A stretch of DNA of 7,036 nt, taken from contig JAXIPI010000089.1 of the NCBI GenBank assembly GCA_045403015.1, forward strand, positions 1 to 7,036. The letters are read 5' to 3'. The translations under genes and the position numbers were made by a program. Positions 1 to 6,122 of the stretch are shown piece after piece (within the stretch, counting starts at the first letter, position 1; each line of letters starts with the position of its first letter). The notes under the pieces were generated by a model that worked only from the letters and a program-made list of their open reading frames with translations, did no database searches and was not told the origin of the DNA. This stretch comes from Gaiellasilicea sp045403015. GTDB lineage: Bacteria; Actinomycetota; Thermoleophilia; Gaiellales; Gaiellaceae.

Positions 1-1076
1 CCGCGCCCGTGGTCGACACGGTCTGGCTCGCGCGGCGGCTGCTCGGCGAGCGAACGCGGCGCGTGGGACTCGCGGCGCTTGCGCACTTCTTCGGCGTTGC
101 GACCGAGCCCTGCCATCGGGCGCTGCCGGATGCCCGGGCGACGGCGGAGATCCTCGTCGTCCTGATCGGGCTCGCGCAGGAACGTGGCGCGCGGACGGTG
201 GCCGACCTCGTGGAGCTCTCCGCCCCGCGCGCCCGCCGCCTGCACGTCAAGCGCTCGCTCGTCGCCGGCGCGCCGACACGACCGGGCGTCTACCTCTTCC
301 ACGGGCGTGACGGGCTCGTGCTCTACGTCGGCCGAGCGCGCGACCTGCGGGCCCGGCTCCGCTCGTACTTCGCCGGCGGGCGGCAGCGGCCGGCCGTCGA
401 GGCAGCGCTCGGGGCGCTCGAACGGGTTGAGTGGCGCGTTCTCGGCTCCGAGCTCGAGGCCGCGCTCGAGGAGCTGCGACTCCTACGCGAGCTGCGCCCG
501 CCCGCGAACGCCCGCAGCACCCGGCCCGATCGCCACGTGTACCTGCGCCGGCGAGGAGCCGGCTGGTGCGTGACCGACACGCCTGGCCCGCACGGGCCAC
601 TGAAGAGCCGCGGCCGGGCGCGGCTCGCGGCTCGGGCGCTCGACGGATGGGACGGTGAGCCCGCCGACGCGCTGCCTGCGCTTCGCGCGAAGCTGAGGCG
701 TCTTTCACGCGACCTCCGCTTCGAGGACGCGGCACGCTTGCGCGACCGGATCGCTGCGCTGGCTGAGGTCGCAGGCTCGCTCGCCGAGCTCGAGCGGCTT
801 CGTGCGCTCGAGCTCTGCCTCCTCGTACCCGCGGTGGAGGACGGCTTTCAGCGCGCGTTCTTCGTCTCCGGCGGACGCGTGGCCGCCGCGCGGACACTCC
901 TCGCGGGGGCCGCGGGCCGTGTCGAGACCGAGGCGGGTCTCGCCGCGGCGGCTCGCGCGGAGGCGTCGCTCGCCCCGGCGGACATGGACGAGCTGCTCCT
1001 GATCGGCTCCTTCCTGCGTCGGCAGCCGCCCGAGCTGCGGATCGTGCCGCTCGCGAATCTCCGACGCGCCGCGTAG
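1..1076 (+). CDS. DEDDh exonuclease / GIY-YIG nuclease / UVR-motif fusion protein (5' partial)
   Basis: The gene is open at its 5' end: in-frame codons continue upstream of the GTG at 9, and that GTG reads as a valine inside an exonuclease fold (APVVDTVWLARRLL), so it is not a start. Residues are numbered from that codon. The first ~55 residues are the C-terminal end of a DnaQ/Pol III epsilon-like 3'-5' exonuclease, with the ExoIII HxxxxD motif at H36 and D41; the ExoI and ExoII acidic residues must lie upstream. Residues ~90-167 are a UvrC-type GIY-YIG domain (GVY at 93-95, YVG at 106-108, then RARDLRARL, and a glutamate-rich helix at 148-155). Residues ~222-252 match the UVR motif (RFEDAARLRDRI), the UvrB/UvrC contact segment. 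The UvrC RNase H-like and HhH domains are absent. Actinobacteria carry such fusions (mycobacterial Rv2191 type), and a Cho-like DNA-repair role is inferred. It ends 10 bases before pyrF, so it is probably co-transcribed with it. Confidence 0.9.
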   Translation, partial: APVVDTVWLARRLLGERTRRVGLAALAHFFGVATEPCHRALPDARATAEILVVLIGLAQERGARTVADLVELSAPRARRLHVKRSLVAGAPTRPGVYLFHGRDGLVLYVGRARDLRARLRSYFAGGRQRPAVEAALGALERVEWRVLGSELEAALEELRLLRELRPPANARSTRPDRHVYLRRRGAGWCVTDTPGPHGPLKSRGRARLAARALDGWDGEPADALPALRAKLRRLSRDLRFEDAARLRDRIAALAEVAGSLAELERLRALELCLLVPAVEDGFQRAFFVSGGRVAAARTLLAGAAGRVETEAGLAAAARAEASLAPADMDELLLIGSFLRRQPPELRIVPLANLRRAA

Positions 1077-1086
1077 CCTTGCAACC

Positions 1087-1995
1087 ATGGCGACTGTGGC
1101 CACCTCGACGTTCGCCGACCGGCTCGGCGAGGCGGTCGAGCGCAAGCGCAGCCAGCTCGTCGTCGGACTCGACCCGCGCCTCGATCTCCTGCCGGTAGAG
1201 CTCCGGGGCGAGGCCGTGCTCGGCCGGGTCGAGGCCGCGAATGCCTACGCGCGCTTCTGCTGCGGCATCGTCGATGCGGTCGGCCGCTATGTCGTCGCCG
1301 TCAAGCCGCAGACGGCTTTCTTCGAAGCACTCGGCGCAGACGGGTTCGCGGCCCTGGAGCGCGTCTGCGGCTATGCCCGAGCGGCCGGGCTCCTCGTGAT
1401 CGCGGACGGCAAGCGGGGAGACATCGGCTCGACCGCGCGCGCGTATGCCGCTGCGTATCTCGAGCCCCGCGGCGAGGAGGCGGCGCTGGCGGATGCGCTC
1501 ACGATCAACACCTATCTCGGCGGCGACTCGGTCGAGCCCTTCCTGCAGGCATGCCGTCTGCACGGAGCGGGGATCTTCTGTCTCGTGCGTACTTCGAATG
1601 CTGGCGCGGGCGACGTGCAGGAGCTCAAGCTCTCCGACGGCCGCCGCGTGTGGCAGCACGTTGCCGAGCTGGTCGAGGAGTGGGGCGCGGACCTCGTCGG
1701 CGAGCGCGGCCTCTCGAGCGTCGGCGCCGTCGTCGGCGCGACCGTCCCGCGCGCGGTCGCCGAGGCGAGGAAGCTCCTGCCCCAGTCGGTGCTGCTTCTG
1801 CCGGGCGTAGGCGCGCAGGGCGCAACCCCGGCTGACGTCGCTCGAGCCTTCACGAGCGGGCCTGCGAGCGCGCTCGTGACCGCATCGCGTTCCGTCATCT
1901 TCGCCTACCGCGCAGGGAACGAGGACTGGCGCTCGGCAGCAGGTGCCGAGGCTGCGCGACTCCGTTCCGAGATCTGGTCGGTCTCCGGCTGGTGA
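1087..1995 (+). CDS. pyrF: Orotidine 5'-phosphate decarboxylase, type 2
   Basis: This cytoplasmic TIM-barrel enzyme removes CO2 from OMP to give UMP, the last step of de novo pyrimidine synthesis. Visible motifs are VGLDP at 26-30, the first catalytic lysine in AVKPQ (K73), and the D-x-K-x-x-D signature in ADGKRGDIGSTA (D107, K109, D112). Further motifs are NTYLGGDS at 141-148, RTSN at 168-171, the phosphate-loop PGVGAQG at 239-245 and SR at 267-268. KRGDIGSTA and RTSN mark the type 2 (mycobacterial-like) subfamily. At 302 residues it is slightly longer than usual for this group. One oddity is NTYLGG where NPYLGG is commoner. The ATG at 1087 has no clear Shine-Dalgarno sequence and follows the previous stop by 10 bases; a GTG at 1096 is an alternative start. 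Its TGA stop shares one base with the next ATG (TGATG). Confidence 0.96.
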   Translation: MATVATSTFADRLGEAVERKRSQLVVGLDPRLDLLPVELRGEAVLGRVEAANAYARFCCGIVDAVGRYVVAVKPQTAFFEALGADGFAALERVCGYARAAGLLVIADGKRGDIGSTARAYAAAYLEPRGEEAALADALTINTYLGGDSVEPFLQACRLHGAGIFCLVRTSNAGAGDVQELKLSDGRRVWQHVAELVEEWGADLVGERGLSSVGAVVGATVPRAVAEARKLLPQSVLLLPGVGAQGATPADVARAFTSGPASALVTASRSVIFAYRAGNEDWRSAAGAEAARLRSEIWSVSGW

Positions 1996-2333
1996 TGCGC
2001 GGTCACGCCACGCTCGCGCGGTACGCGGCTCCCGCCGCCTTCCTCCTCGCCGCGACGATCGCGGTGCTCATCGTTCGCGCCGCTCTGACGGACGAGGGTG
2101 CAGCCACCACGCCGCCTGCGGCCACGACGACGGCGACGACGGCGCCGACGACGACGACTTCGGCAACGACAACGACGAGCGCTGCCGGCGCAGAGTTTTA
2201 CAAGATCAAGGCCGGCGACACCCTCGCGGTCGTGGCCGAGCAGTACGACACCACGGTCGAGCAGCTGATGACGCTCAACCCGGACGTCGACCCCGTTGCG
2301 CTGACGATCGGTCAGCGCATACGCGTCAAGTAG
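1995..2333 (+). CDS. Small membrane-anchored LysM domain protein
   Basis: The 112-residue protein has three parts. Residues 1-10 carry the positive charges R2 and R9, followed by a hydrophobic helix at about 11-31 (APAAFLLAATIAVLIV). Residues ~36-66 are an Ala/Thr/Pro linker of low complexity. Residues 68-112 are one LysM domain (FYKIKAGDTLAVVAEQYDTT, then LNPDVDP and the IGQRIRVK end). LysM domains bind N-acetylglucosamine-containing glycans such as peptidoglycan. The inferred topology is N-in, with the LysM outside, tethered to the membrane and reaching the wall through the flexible linker. There is no lipobox and no catalytic domain, so it may be a wall-binding adaptor. The ATG at 1995 overlaps the pyrF TGA, which favours it over the GTG one codon earlier (1992). 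The next gene is a peptidoglycan carboxypeptidase, which fits a wall role. Confidence 0.88.
   Translation: MRGHATLARYAAPAAFLLAATIAVLIVRAALTDEGAATTPPAATTTATTAPTTTTSATTTTSAAGAEFYKIKAGDTLAVVAEQYDTTVEQLMTLNPDVDPVALTIGQRIRVK
2100..2192 (+). repeat. ACG-rich low-complexity tract encoding the Thr/Ala linker
   Basis: A run of ACG, GCG and ACA codons encodes residues ~36-66 of the LysM protein, mostly threonine and alanine with three prolines. Such trinucleotide-rich DNA can change length by slippage while keeping frame, and its frame-shifted readings give spurious repetitive ORFs. Threonine-rich linkers are typical of exported actinobacterial proteins and may be glycosylated; that is inference. Confidence 0.75.
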
Positions 2334-2346
2334 AGTCCGCGCCGCC

Positions 2347-3468
2347 GTGAAGCGAGTCGTTTTCCTCCTCGCGCTCGCGACGACGCTTGCCGTTGCCGTC
2401 GTCGCCGCCGCTGCGCCACCGCCCGTCGATGCGGAGGCGTATCTCGTCCAGAACTCCGGTACCGGTGAGGTGCTGGCGTCGCAGAACGAGCGGGAGCGCC
2501 TGCCGATGGCCTCGATCACGAAGCTGATGACGGCGGTCGTCGCGCTCGAGCACGCGTCGCTCGACGACGTCGCCACGGTCTCCTCGCGCACCGCCTCGGT
2601 CGGTGAGTCGACGATCAACCTCCGTCCGGGCGAGCGTGTGACGTTGCGCGCGTTGATCCAAGCCGCCCTGATCCAGAGTGCGAACGACGCCGCAAATGCC
2701 ATCGCCGCCTTCGTCGGACGGGGCTCGGTCTCCCGCTTCGTGGCGCTGATGAACACCCGCGCGCAACAGCTGGGCCTCACCGACACTCACTTCGCCAATC
2801 CGGACGGGCTCGACGCGCCAGATCACTACTCGAGCGCCCGCGACGTCACGAAGCTGGCGCGGGTTGCAATGAACAAGCCGTTCATCCGCGAGACGGTCCG
2901 GCTCGTCCAGACGGAGGCGGCCGGCAGACGCCTGCACACGTGGAACGACCTGCTCTCGACTTACCCGAGCCTGATCGGTGTCAAGACGGGCCACACGGAC
3001 GGAGCAGGCTGGTCGGAGGTCGCCGCAGCCCGCCGCGGCGGCGTCACGATCTACGCCACGCTGCTCGGGGGCGCGAGCCGGGAAGGACGGAATGCGGATC
3101 TCGCCGGACTGCTCACGTGGGGCCTGACGCGCTACCGGACGGTGTGGGCGATCGACGGGAGCCGCACCTACGGCTCGGTGCGGACGGCCTACGGGAAGCC
3201 AACCGTGCGAGTCGTCGCCGCCAAGCCGGCGCTGCGCGTGATCCATGTCGAACGGCCGCTTGCCGAGCGTGTGGTTCTCCCCGTCGAGGCCGAGCTGCCG
3301 GTGCGGAAGGGACAGCGCCTGGGTGAGGTGCAGGTGCTCGACCGCGGCACCGTCATCGCACGTTCGCCGCTCGTCGCCGCGGCGGCCGTCGATCGCCCGG
3401 GTGCCCTCGGGCGCGTAGGGTTCTATGCGGGACGAACTCTCCACCACCTAGGGGGCCTCTTGGGATGA
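2347..3468 (+). CDS. D-alanyl-D-alanine carboxypeptidase (peptidase S11, DacA/DacF type)
   Basis: This low-molecular-mass penicillin-binding protein removes the terminal D-Ala from peptidoglycan pentapeptides outside the membrane and so limits cross-linking. All three active-site motifs are present: SxxK as S56-I-T-K59, SxN as S111-A-N113, and KTG at 213-215 (GVKTGHTDGAG). The supporting family segment FANPDGLD is at 149-156. An N-terminal signal peptide is clear (KR, then hydrophobic residues 4-23), with cleavage probably near A23 or A29. After the catalytic domain (~30-250), residues ~270-350 resemble the PBP5 C-terminal beta domain (VEAELPVRKGQRLGEVQV). The C-terminus (FYAGRTLHHLGGLLG) is not a convincing transmembrane helix and could be a weak amphipathic anchor. 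The start is GTG at 2347, 13 bases after the LysM stop, with no strong Shine-Dalgarno sequence. The TGA stop overlaps the next gene by four bases (ATGA). Confidence 0.95.
   Translation: MKRVVFLLALATTLAVAVVAAAAPPPVDAEAYLVQNSGTGEVLASQNERERLPMASITKLMTAVVALEHASLDDVATVSSRTASVGESTINLRPGERVTLRALIQAALIQSANDAANAIAAFVGRGSVSRFVALMNTRAQQLGLTDTHFANPDGLDAPDHYSSARDVTKLARVAMNKPFIRETVRLVQTEAAGRRLHTWNDLLSTYPSLIGVKTGHTDGAGWSEVAAARRGGVTIYATLLGGASREGRNADLAGLLTWGLTRYRTVWAIDGSRTYGSVRTAYGKPTVRVVAAKPALRVIHVERPLAERVVLPVEAELPVRKGQRLGEVQVLDRGTVIARSPLVAAAAVDRPGALGRVGFYAGRTLHHLGGLLG
3450..3455 (+). promoter_or_regulatory. Ribosome binding site of the sugar kinase gene
   Basis: AGGGGG lies nine bases before the ATG at 3465, inside the last codons of the carboxypeptidase gene. 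It is the clearest Shine-Dalgarno-like sequence in the window. With the ATGA overlap it supports this start and suggests translational coupling. Confidence 0.65.
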
Positions 3469-4415
3469 TCGTCACCGTCACGCTCAATGCCGCGCTCGAC
3501 CGCACACTGACCGTGCCGCATTTCCAGATGGGACAGCGTCACCGGGCGAGCCAGGTGCTCACGCTCGCCGGCGGCAAGGGAATCAACGTCGCTCGCGCCC
3601 TGAAGCGGCTCGAGGTGCCGGTCGTCGCAACCGGGCTGGCGGGAGGACGCACCGGTACGCGGATCGTCGAGGAGCTGACGGCCGAGGCGATCCTCAACGA
3701 CTTCGTGCGGATCGGGGAGGAGTCGCGCACCTCGACGGCTGTCGTCGACCCGACCGAGGGCTCGTACACGGAGATCAACGAGTGGGGCCCGAAGGTCACG
3801 ACCGAAGAGCTCGAGTTCCTGCTCGAGAAGCTGCACTACCTCTCGCGCGGCGCGGACTACGTCGTCTTCGCCGGCTCGCTGCCGCGCGGCGTGGAGGAGA
3901 GCTTCTACGCGGAGGCGGTGCGCGACCTGAACCGGCGCGGTGTTCCGGTGGCGCTCGACACCGAGGGGGAGCCGCTTCGCCTGGGCACGGAAGCCGAGCC
4001 GTTTCTCATCTCCCCGAACCAGCGCGAGGCGGAGCACGTCGTCGGGCAGGAGCTGGAAGACGAGGAGGACTACCTGATGGCCCTCGACACGATCGCGGAG
4101 CTCGGCGCGCGCAACGTCCACATCACGCTCGAGTCGGGCTGCTACGCCCTCTTCCGCGAGGACCGGCAGGTGAAGAGATTCAAGGCGATCGCCCCCACCG
4201 TGGAGGCGGTCTCCGTCGTCGGCGCCGGGGACGTCCTGCTGGCGCAGTTCATCACCGCGCGGCTCGCCGGCAAGACAGCGGAGGAGGCGCTGCGACTCGG
4301 CGTCGCCGCGGGCACAGCCTCGACGCTCGAGGTCGGCGCCGGCCGCTTCGACCCGCGCGAGGCCGGCCGCCTGGTGGCGGGAGTCGACGTGGTCGAGCTC
4401 GCTCCCGTCGGCTAG
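3465..4415 (+). CDS. pfkB: PfkB-family hexose kinase (1-phosphofructokinase / 6-phosphofructokinase II type)
   Basis: The 316-residue cytoplasmic kinase has the ribokinase fold and phosphorylates a sugar phosphate with ATP. Family motifs run in order: the N-terminal TLNAALDRTLTV at 7-17, GGKGINVARAL at 36-46, GSLPRG at 137-142, metal-site N185-x-x-E188 (PNQRE), and GAGD at 253-256 with D256 as the expected catalytic base. The N-terminus and GSLPRG place it in the 1-phosphofructokinase/LacC/PfkB branch. No PTS gene is nearby to fix the substrate, so fructose-1-phosphate, fructose-6-phosphate and tagatose-6-phosphate are all possible. Two oddities are NAALD where NPALD is usual, and GAGDVLLAQF where a small residue follows GAGD and AGF is common. 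The ATG at 3465 is set by the ATGA overlap and an AGGGGG upstream. The large palindrome begins within the TAG stop codon. Confidence 0.9.
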   Translation: MIVTVTLNAALDRTLTVPHFQMGQRHRASQVLTLAGGKGINVARALKRLEVPVVATGLAGGRTGTRIVEELTAEAILNDFVRIGEESRTSTAVVDPTEGSYTEINEWGPKVTTEELEFLLEKLHYLSRGADYVVFAGSLPRGVEESFYAEAVRDLNRRGVPVALDTEGEPLRLGTEAEPFLISPNQREAEHVVGQELEDEEDYLMALDTIAELGARNVHITLESGCYALFREDRQVKRFKAIAPTVEAVSVVGAGDVLLAQFITARLAGKTAEEALRLGVAAGTASTLEVGAGRFDPREAGRLVAGVDVVELAPVG

Positions 4416-4578
4416 AGGCTTGATGTGGAATTGGCGGGCTGTGGGGCTGTTCCAGACCAAGCCAGGGCGGCTAGGCGTCCGAAGCGCAGGCTGGTTGCCT
4501 GCGTGAGGACGACGAGACGGCCTGGCGCCGTGTCTGGGGCGGCCCCACAGACCCGCTCAGGTTCCACATCAAGCCTCT
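4414..4578. repeat. Long imperfect inverted repeat (165 bases, cruciform or RNA hairpin)
   Basis: This element fills most of the only sizeable gap (4416-4612). The outer arms are a perfect 17-base inverted repeat: AGAGGCTTGATGTGGAA at 4414-4430 against TTCCACATCAAGCCTCT at 4562-4578. Pairing continues inward. Positions 4433-4438 pair with 4552-4557, and 4439-4457 with 4532-4550 as an unbroken 19-pair helix that includes three G-U pairs. Then 4461-4466 pair with 4521-4526, and 4476-4480 with 4507-4511. The top is a perfect 7-pair stem, CGCAGGC at 4485-4491 with GCCTGCG at 4497-4503, closing a TGGTT loop. No flanking target duplication or transposase is visible. It could be a palindromic mobile element (MITE-like), a structured RNA, or a U-tract-less terminator after the kinase gene. 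The symmetry is directly visible; the function is unknown. Confidence 0.92.
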
Positions 4579-4597
4579 GGGCCCGTCCACAGAGGCT
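4572..4597 (+). promoter_or_regulatory. Small hairpin overlapping the right arm of the long palindrome
   Basis: AGCCTCTG at 4572-4579 is perfectly complementary to CAGAGGCT at 4590-4597, giving an 8-pair stem with a 10-base loop just before guaB. Its left half is also the end of the long palindrome's right arm, so in RNA the two structures could not both form completely. No T-run follows, so it is not a standard intrinsic terminator. A regulatory role is inference. Confidence 0.4.
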
Positions 4598-4599
4598 GT

Positions 4600-4605
4600 T
4601 ACGCT
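4600..4605 (+). promoter_or_regulatory. Possible -10 element for guaB (leaderless type)
   Basis: TACGCT fits the actinobacterial TANNNT -10 pattern and ends exactly seven bases before the TTG at 4613. Transcription could therefore begin at or next to the start codon and give a leaderless mRNA. No good -35 hexamer is seen about 17 bases upstream (CTGGGC at 4577-4582). Six-base matches are common by chance, so this is weak. Confidence 0.28.
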
Positions 4606-4612
4606 GTCCTCC

Positions 4613-6103
4613 TTGGAAGGGCAGGAGCTTTCGTACGACGAGAAGTTCGGCCGCGAAGGCCTCACGTTCGACGATGTCCTGCTCGTCCCGGCCGAGTCGT
4701 CCGTGCTGCCGAACGACGTGCGCACCGCGACGAGGCTGACCCGGACGATCGCACTCGAGATCCCGATCGTCAGCGCCGCGATGGACACGGTCACCGAGGC
4801 GCGGCTCGCGATCGCGCTCGCGCGCGAGGGCGGGATCGGGATCCTCCACCGCAACCTCTCGATCGCCGACCAGGTCGCGGAGGTCGACAAGGTCAAGCGC
4901 TCCGAGTCGGGGATGATCGTGGAGCCCGTCACGCTCCGGCCGGAGGACTCCGTCGCCGAGGCGCTCGGGTTGATGGAGCGCTACCGGATCTCCGGCGTTC
5001 CGATCACCGACGAGGCCGGCGTGCTCGTCGGGATCCTGACGAACCGCGATCTCCGCTTCGAGTCGAACACCGCTCAGCCGGTCTCCGCGCTGATGACCGC
5101 GACGAACCTCGTGACCGCCCCCGTCGGGACGACGCTTGAAGAGGCAAACCAGATCCTCCACGAGCACAAGATCGAGAAGCTGCCGGTGGTCGACGCCGAC
5201 GGGCGGCTCAGGGGCCTGATCACGGTCAAGGACATCCGGAAGCGGATCGAGTTCCCATTCGCCACGAAGGACGAGCAGGGCCGGCTGCGGGTCGGCGCGG
5301 CCGTCGGCGTCGGGCCGGATGCTTTCGAGCGCGCCGGTGCGCTGATCGACGCGGAGATCGACGTGCTCGTCGTCGACACGGCGCACGGCCACTCGATCTC
5401 GGTCGTGGAGATGGTGCGGCGGGTCAAATCGGAGTGGGACGTGCAGGTGATCGCCGGCAACATCGCGACCGCCGAAGCGGCGGAGGCATTGATCGACGCG
5501 GGCGCCGATGCGATCAAGTGCGGCATAGGCCCAGGATCGATATGTACGACCCGGGTCGTCGCCGGCGTCGGAGTGCCGCAGATCACGGCCGTGTTCGAAT
5601 GCGCGGAGTACGCGCTCCGGCACGGGGTGCCGGTGATCGCAGACGGCGGCATGACCTCGTCCGGCGACATCGCCAAGGCGATCGCCGCCGGCGCCGATAC
5701 CGTGATGCTGGGCTCGATGCTCGCCGGCACCGACGAGAGCCCGGGCGACGTGATCCTCGTCCAGGGCGAGCGCTTCAAGGAGTACCGCGGGATGGGCTCG
5801 CTCGGCGCGATGAAGGCGCGCTCGTTCTCCAAGGACCGTTACTTCCAGGGCGACGTCGAGGACGTCGACAAGCTCGTTCCGGAGGGGATCGAAGGGCGCG
5901 TCCCGTACAAGGGGCCGGTGCAGCAGATCCTCTACCAGCTCGTCGGCGGGCTCCGGCAGGCGATGGGCTACTGCGGTGCGCCGACGATCGAGGCGCTCAA
6001 GCTCGAGTCGCGCTTCGTCCGGATCACCGGCGCAGGGTTGCTCGAGAGCCATCCGCACGACGTGACGATCACGAAGGACTCGCCGAACTACCGGCGCCAG
6101 TGA
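4613..6103 (+). CDS. guaB: IMP dehydrogenase
   Basis: This enzyme oxidises IMP to XMP with NAD+, the first committed step to GMP. The 496-residue protein has the standard layout: N-terminal barrel part (EGLTFDDVLLVPAESS at ~15-30, PIVSAAMDTVTE), a tandem CBS (Bateman) module at about 101-150 and 157-212 that usually binds regulatory nucleotides, then the rest of the barrel. The catalytic loop GIGPGSICTTR contains the nucleophile C311. IMP-binding segments ADGGM and YRGMGSLGAM (from Y391) follow, and the flap has the R409-Y410 dyad. It appears complete, with all key residues present. The start is inferred as TTG at 4613, since no ATG or GTG lies between there and the conserved KFGREGLTFDDV; CTG at 4604 is the only nearby alternative. 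No Shine-Dalgarno sequence precedes the TTG at normal spacing. It is followed by guaA, the next step in the pathway. Confidence 0.97.
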   Translation: MEGQELSYDEKFGREGLTFDDVLLVPAESSVLPNDVRTATRLTRTIALEIPIVSAAMDTVTEARLAIALAREGGIGILHRNLSIADQVAEVDKVKRSESGMIVEPVTLRPEDSVAEALGLMERYRISGVPITDEAGVLVGILTNRDLRFESNTAQPVSALMTATNLVTAPVGTTLEEANQILHEHKIEKLPVVDADGRLRGLITVKDIRKRIEFPFATKDEQGRLRVGAAVGVGPDAFERAGALIDAEIDVLVVDTAHGHSISVVEMVRRVKSEWDVQVIAGNIATAEAAEALIDAGADAIKCGIGPGSICTTRVVAGVGVPQITAVFECAEYALRHGVPVIADGGMTSSGDIAKAIAAGADTVMLGSMLAGTDESPGDVILVQGERFKEYRGMGSLGAMKARSFSKDRYFQGDVEDVDKLVPEGIEGRVPYKGPVQQILYQLVGGLRQAMGYCGAPTIEALKLESRFVRITGAGLLESHPHDVTITKDSPNYRRQ

Positions 6104-6122
6104 TGGGCATCTGATGGGCACC
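6101..6122 (+). repeat. 11-base tandem duplication at the guaB/guaA junction
   Basis: TGATGGGCATC is followed directly by TGATGGGCACC (10 of 11 bases identical). Each copy carries a TGATG stop-start overlap. The first TGA ends guaB. The ATG at 6103 opens a three-codon ORF (Met-Gly-Ile) that ends at the second TGA (6112-6114), whose last A begins the guaA ATG. Confidence 0.85.

Noticed and set aside
9..11. GTG at 9 as the true start of the first gene
   Set aside because: The frame is open upstream and the codon sits inside the conserved exonuclease fold, so the gene is cut by the window edge.
247..1659. 470-codon open frame on the - strand opposite the exonuclease fusion and pyrF
   Set aside because: It spans two clear + strand genes and is low-complexity Arg/Ala/Pro-rich; it is a shadow of GC-rich coding sequence.
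2326..3447. 373-codon open frame on the - strand opposite the carboxypeptidase
   Set aside because: The opposite strand has SxxK, SxN and KTG motifs with a signal peptide; the antisense product has no recognisable motif.
4414..4578. Integron attC site or tRNA-like element
   Set aside because: No attC core sites (GTTRRRY/RYYYAAC) and no tRNA cloverleaf or T-loop GTTCRA pattern could be found; the structure is one long hairpin.
4572..4605. Standard intrinsic terminator before guaB
   Set aside because: The 8-pair hairpin is not followed by a T-run (GTTACGCTGT follows), so a terminator call is not supported.
4416..4612. Purine or other known riboswitch upstream of guaB
   Set aside because: No three-way junction with the conserved purine-riboswitch loop sequences was recognised; the region is explained by a single long hairpin.
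5434..6114. 226-codon + strand frame ending in Met-Gly-Ile at the guaB/guaA junction
   Set aside because: It is a frame-shifted reading of guaB, Arg-rich with no motif. Only its last three codons matter, as the possible relay ORF.
4412..6121. 569-codon open frame on the - strand opposite guaB
   Set aside because: It mirrors guaB and the palindrome, has no recognisable domain, and is rich in Arg, Asp and His as expected from antisense reading of GC-rich codons.
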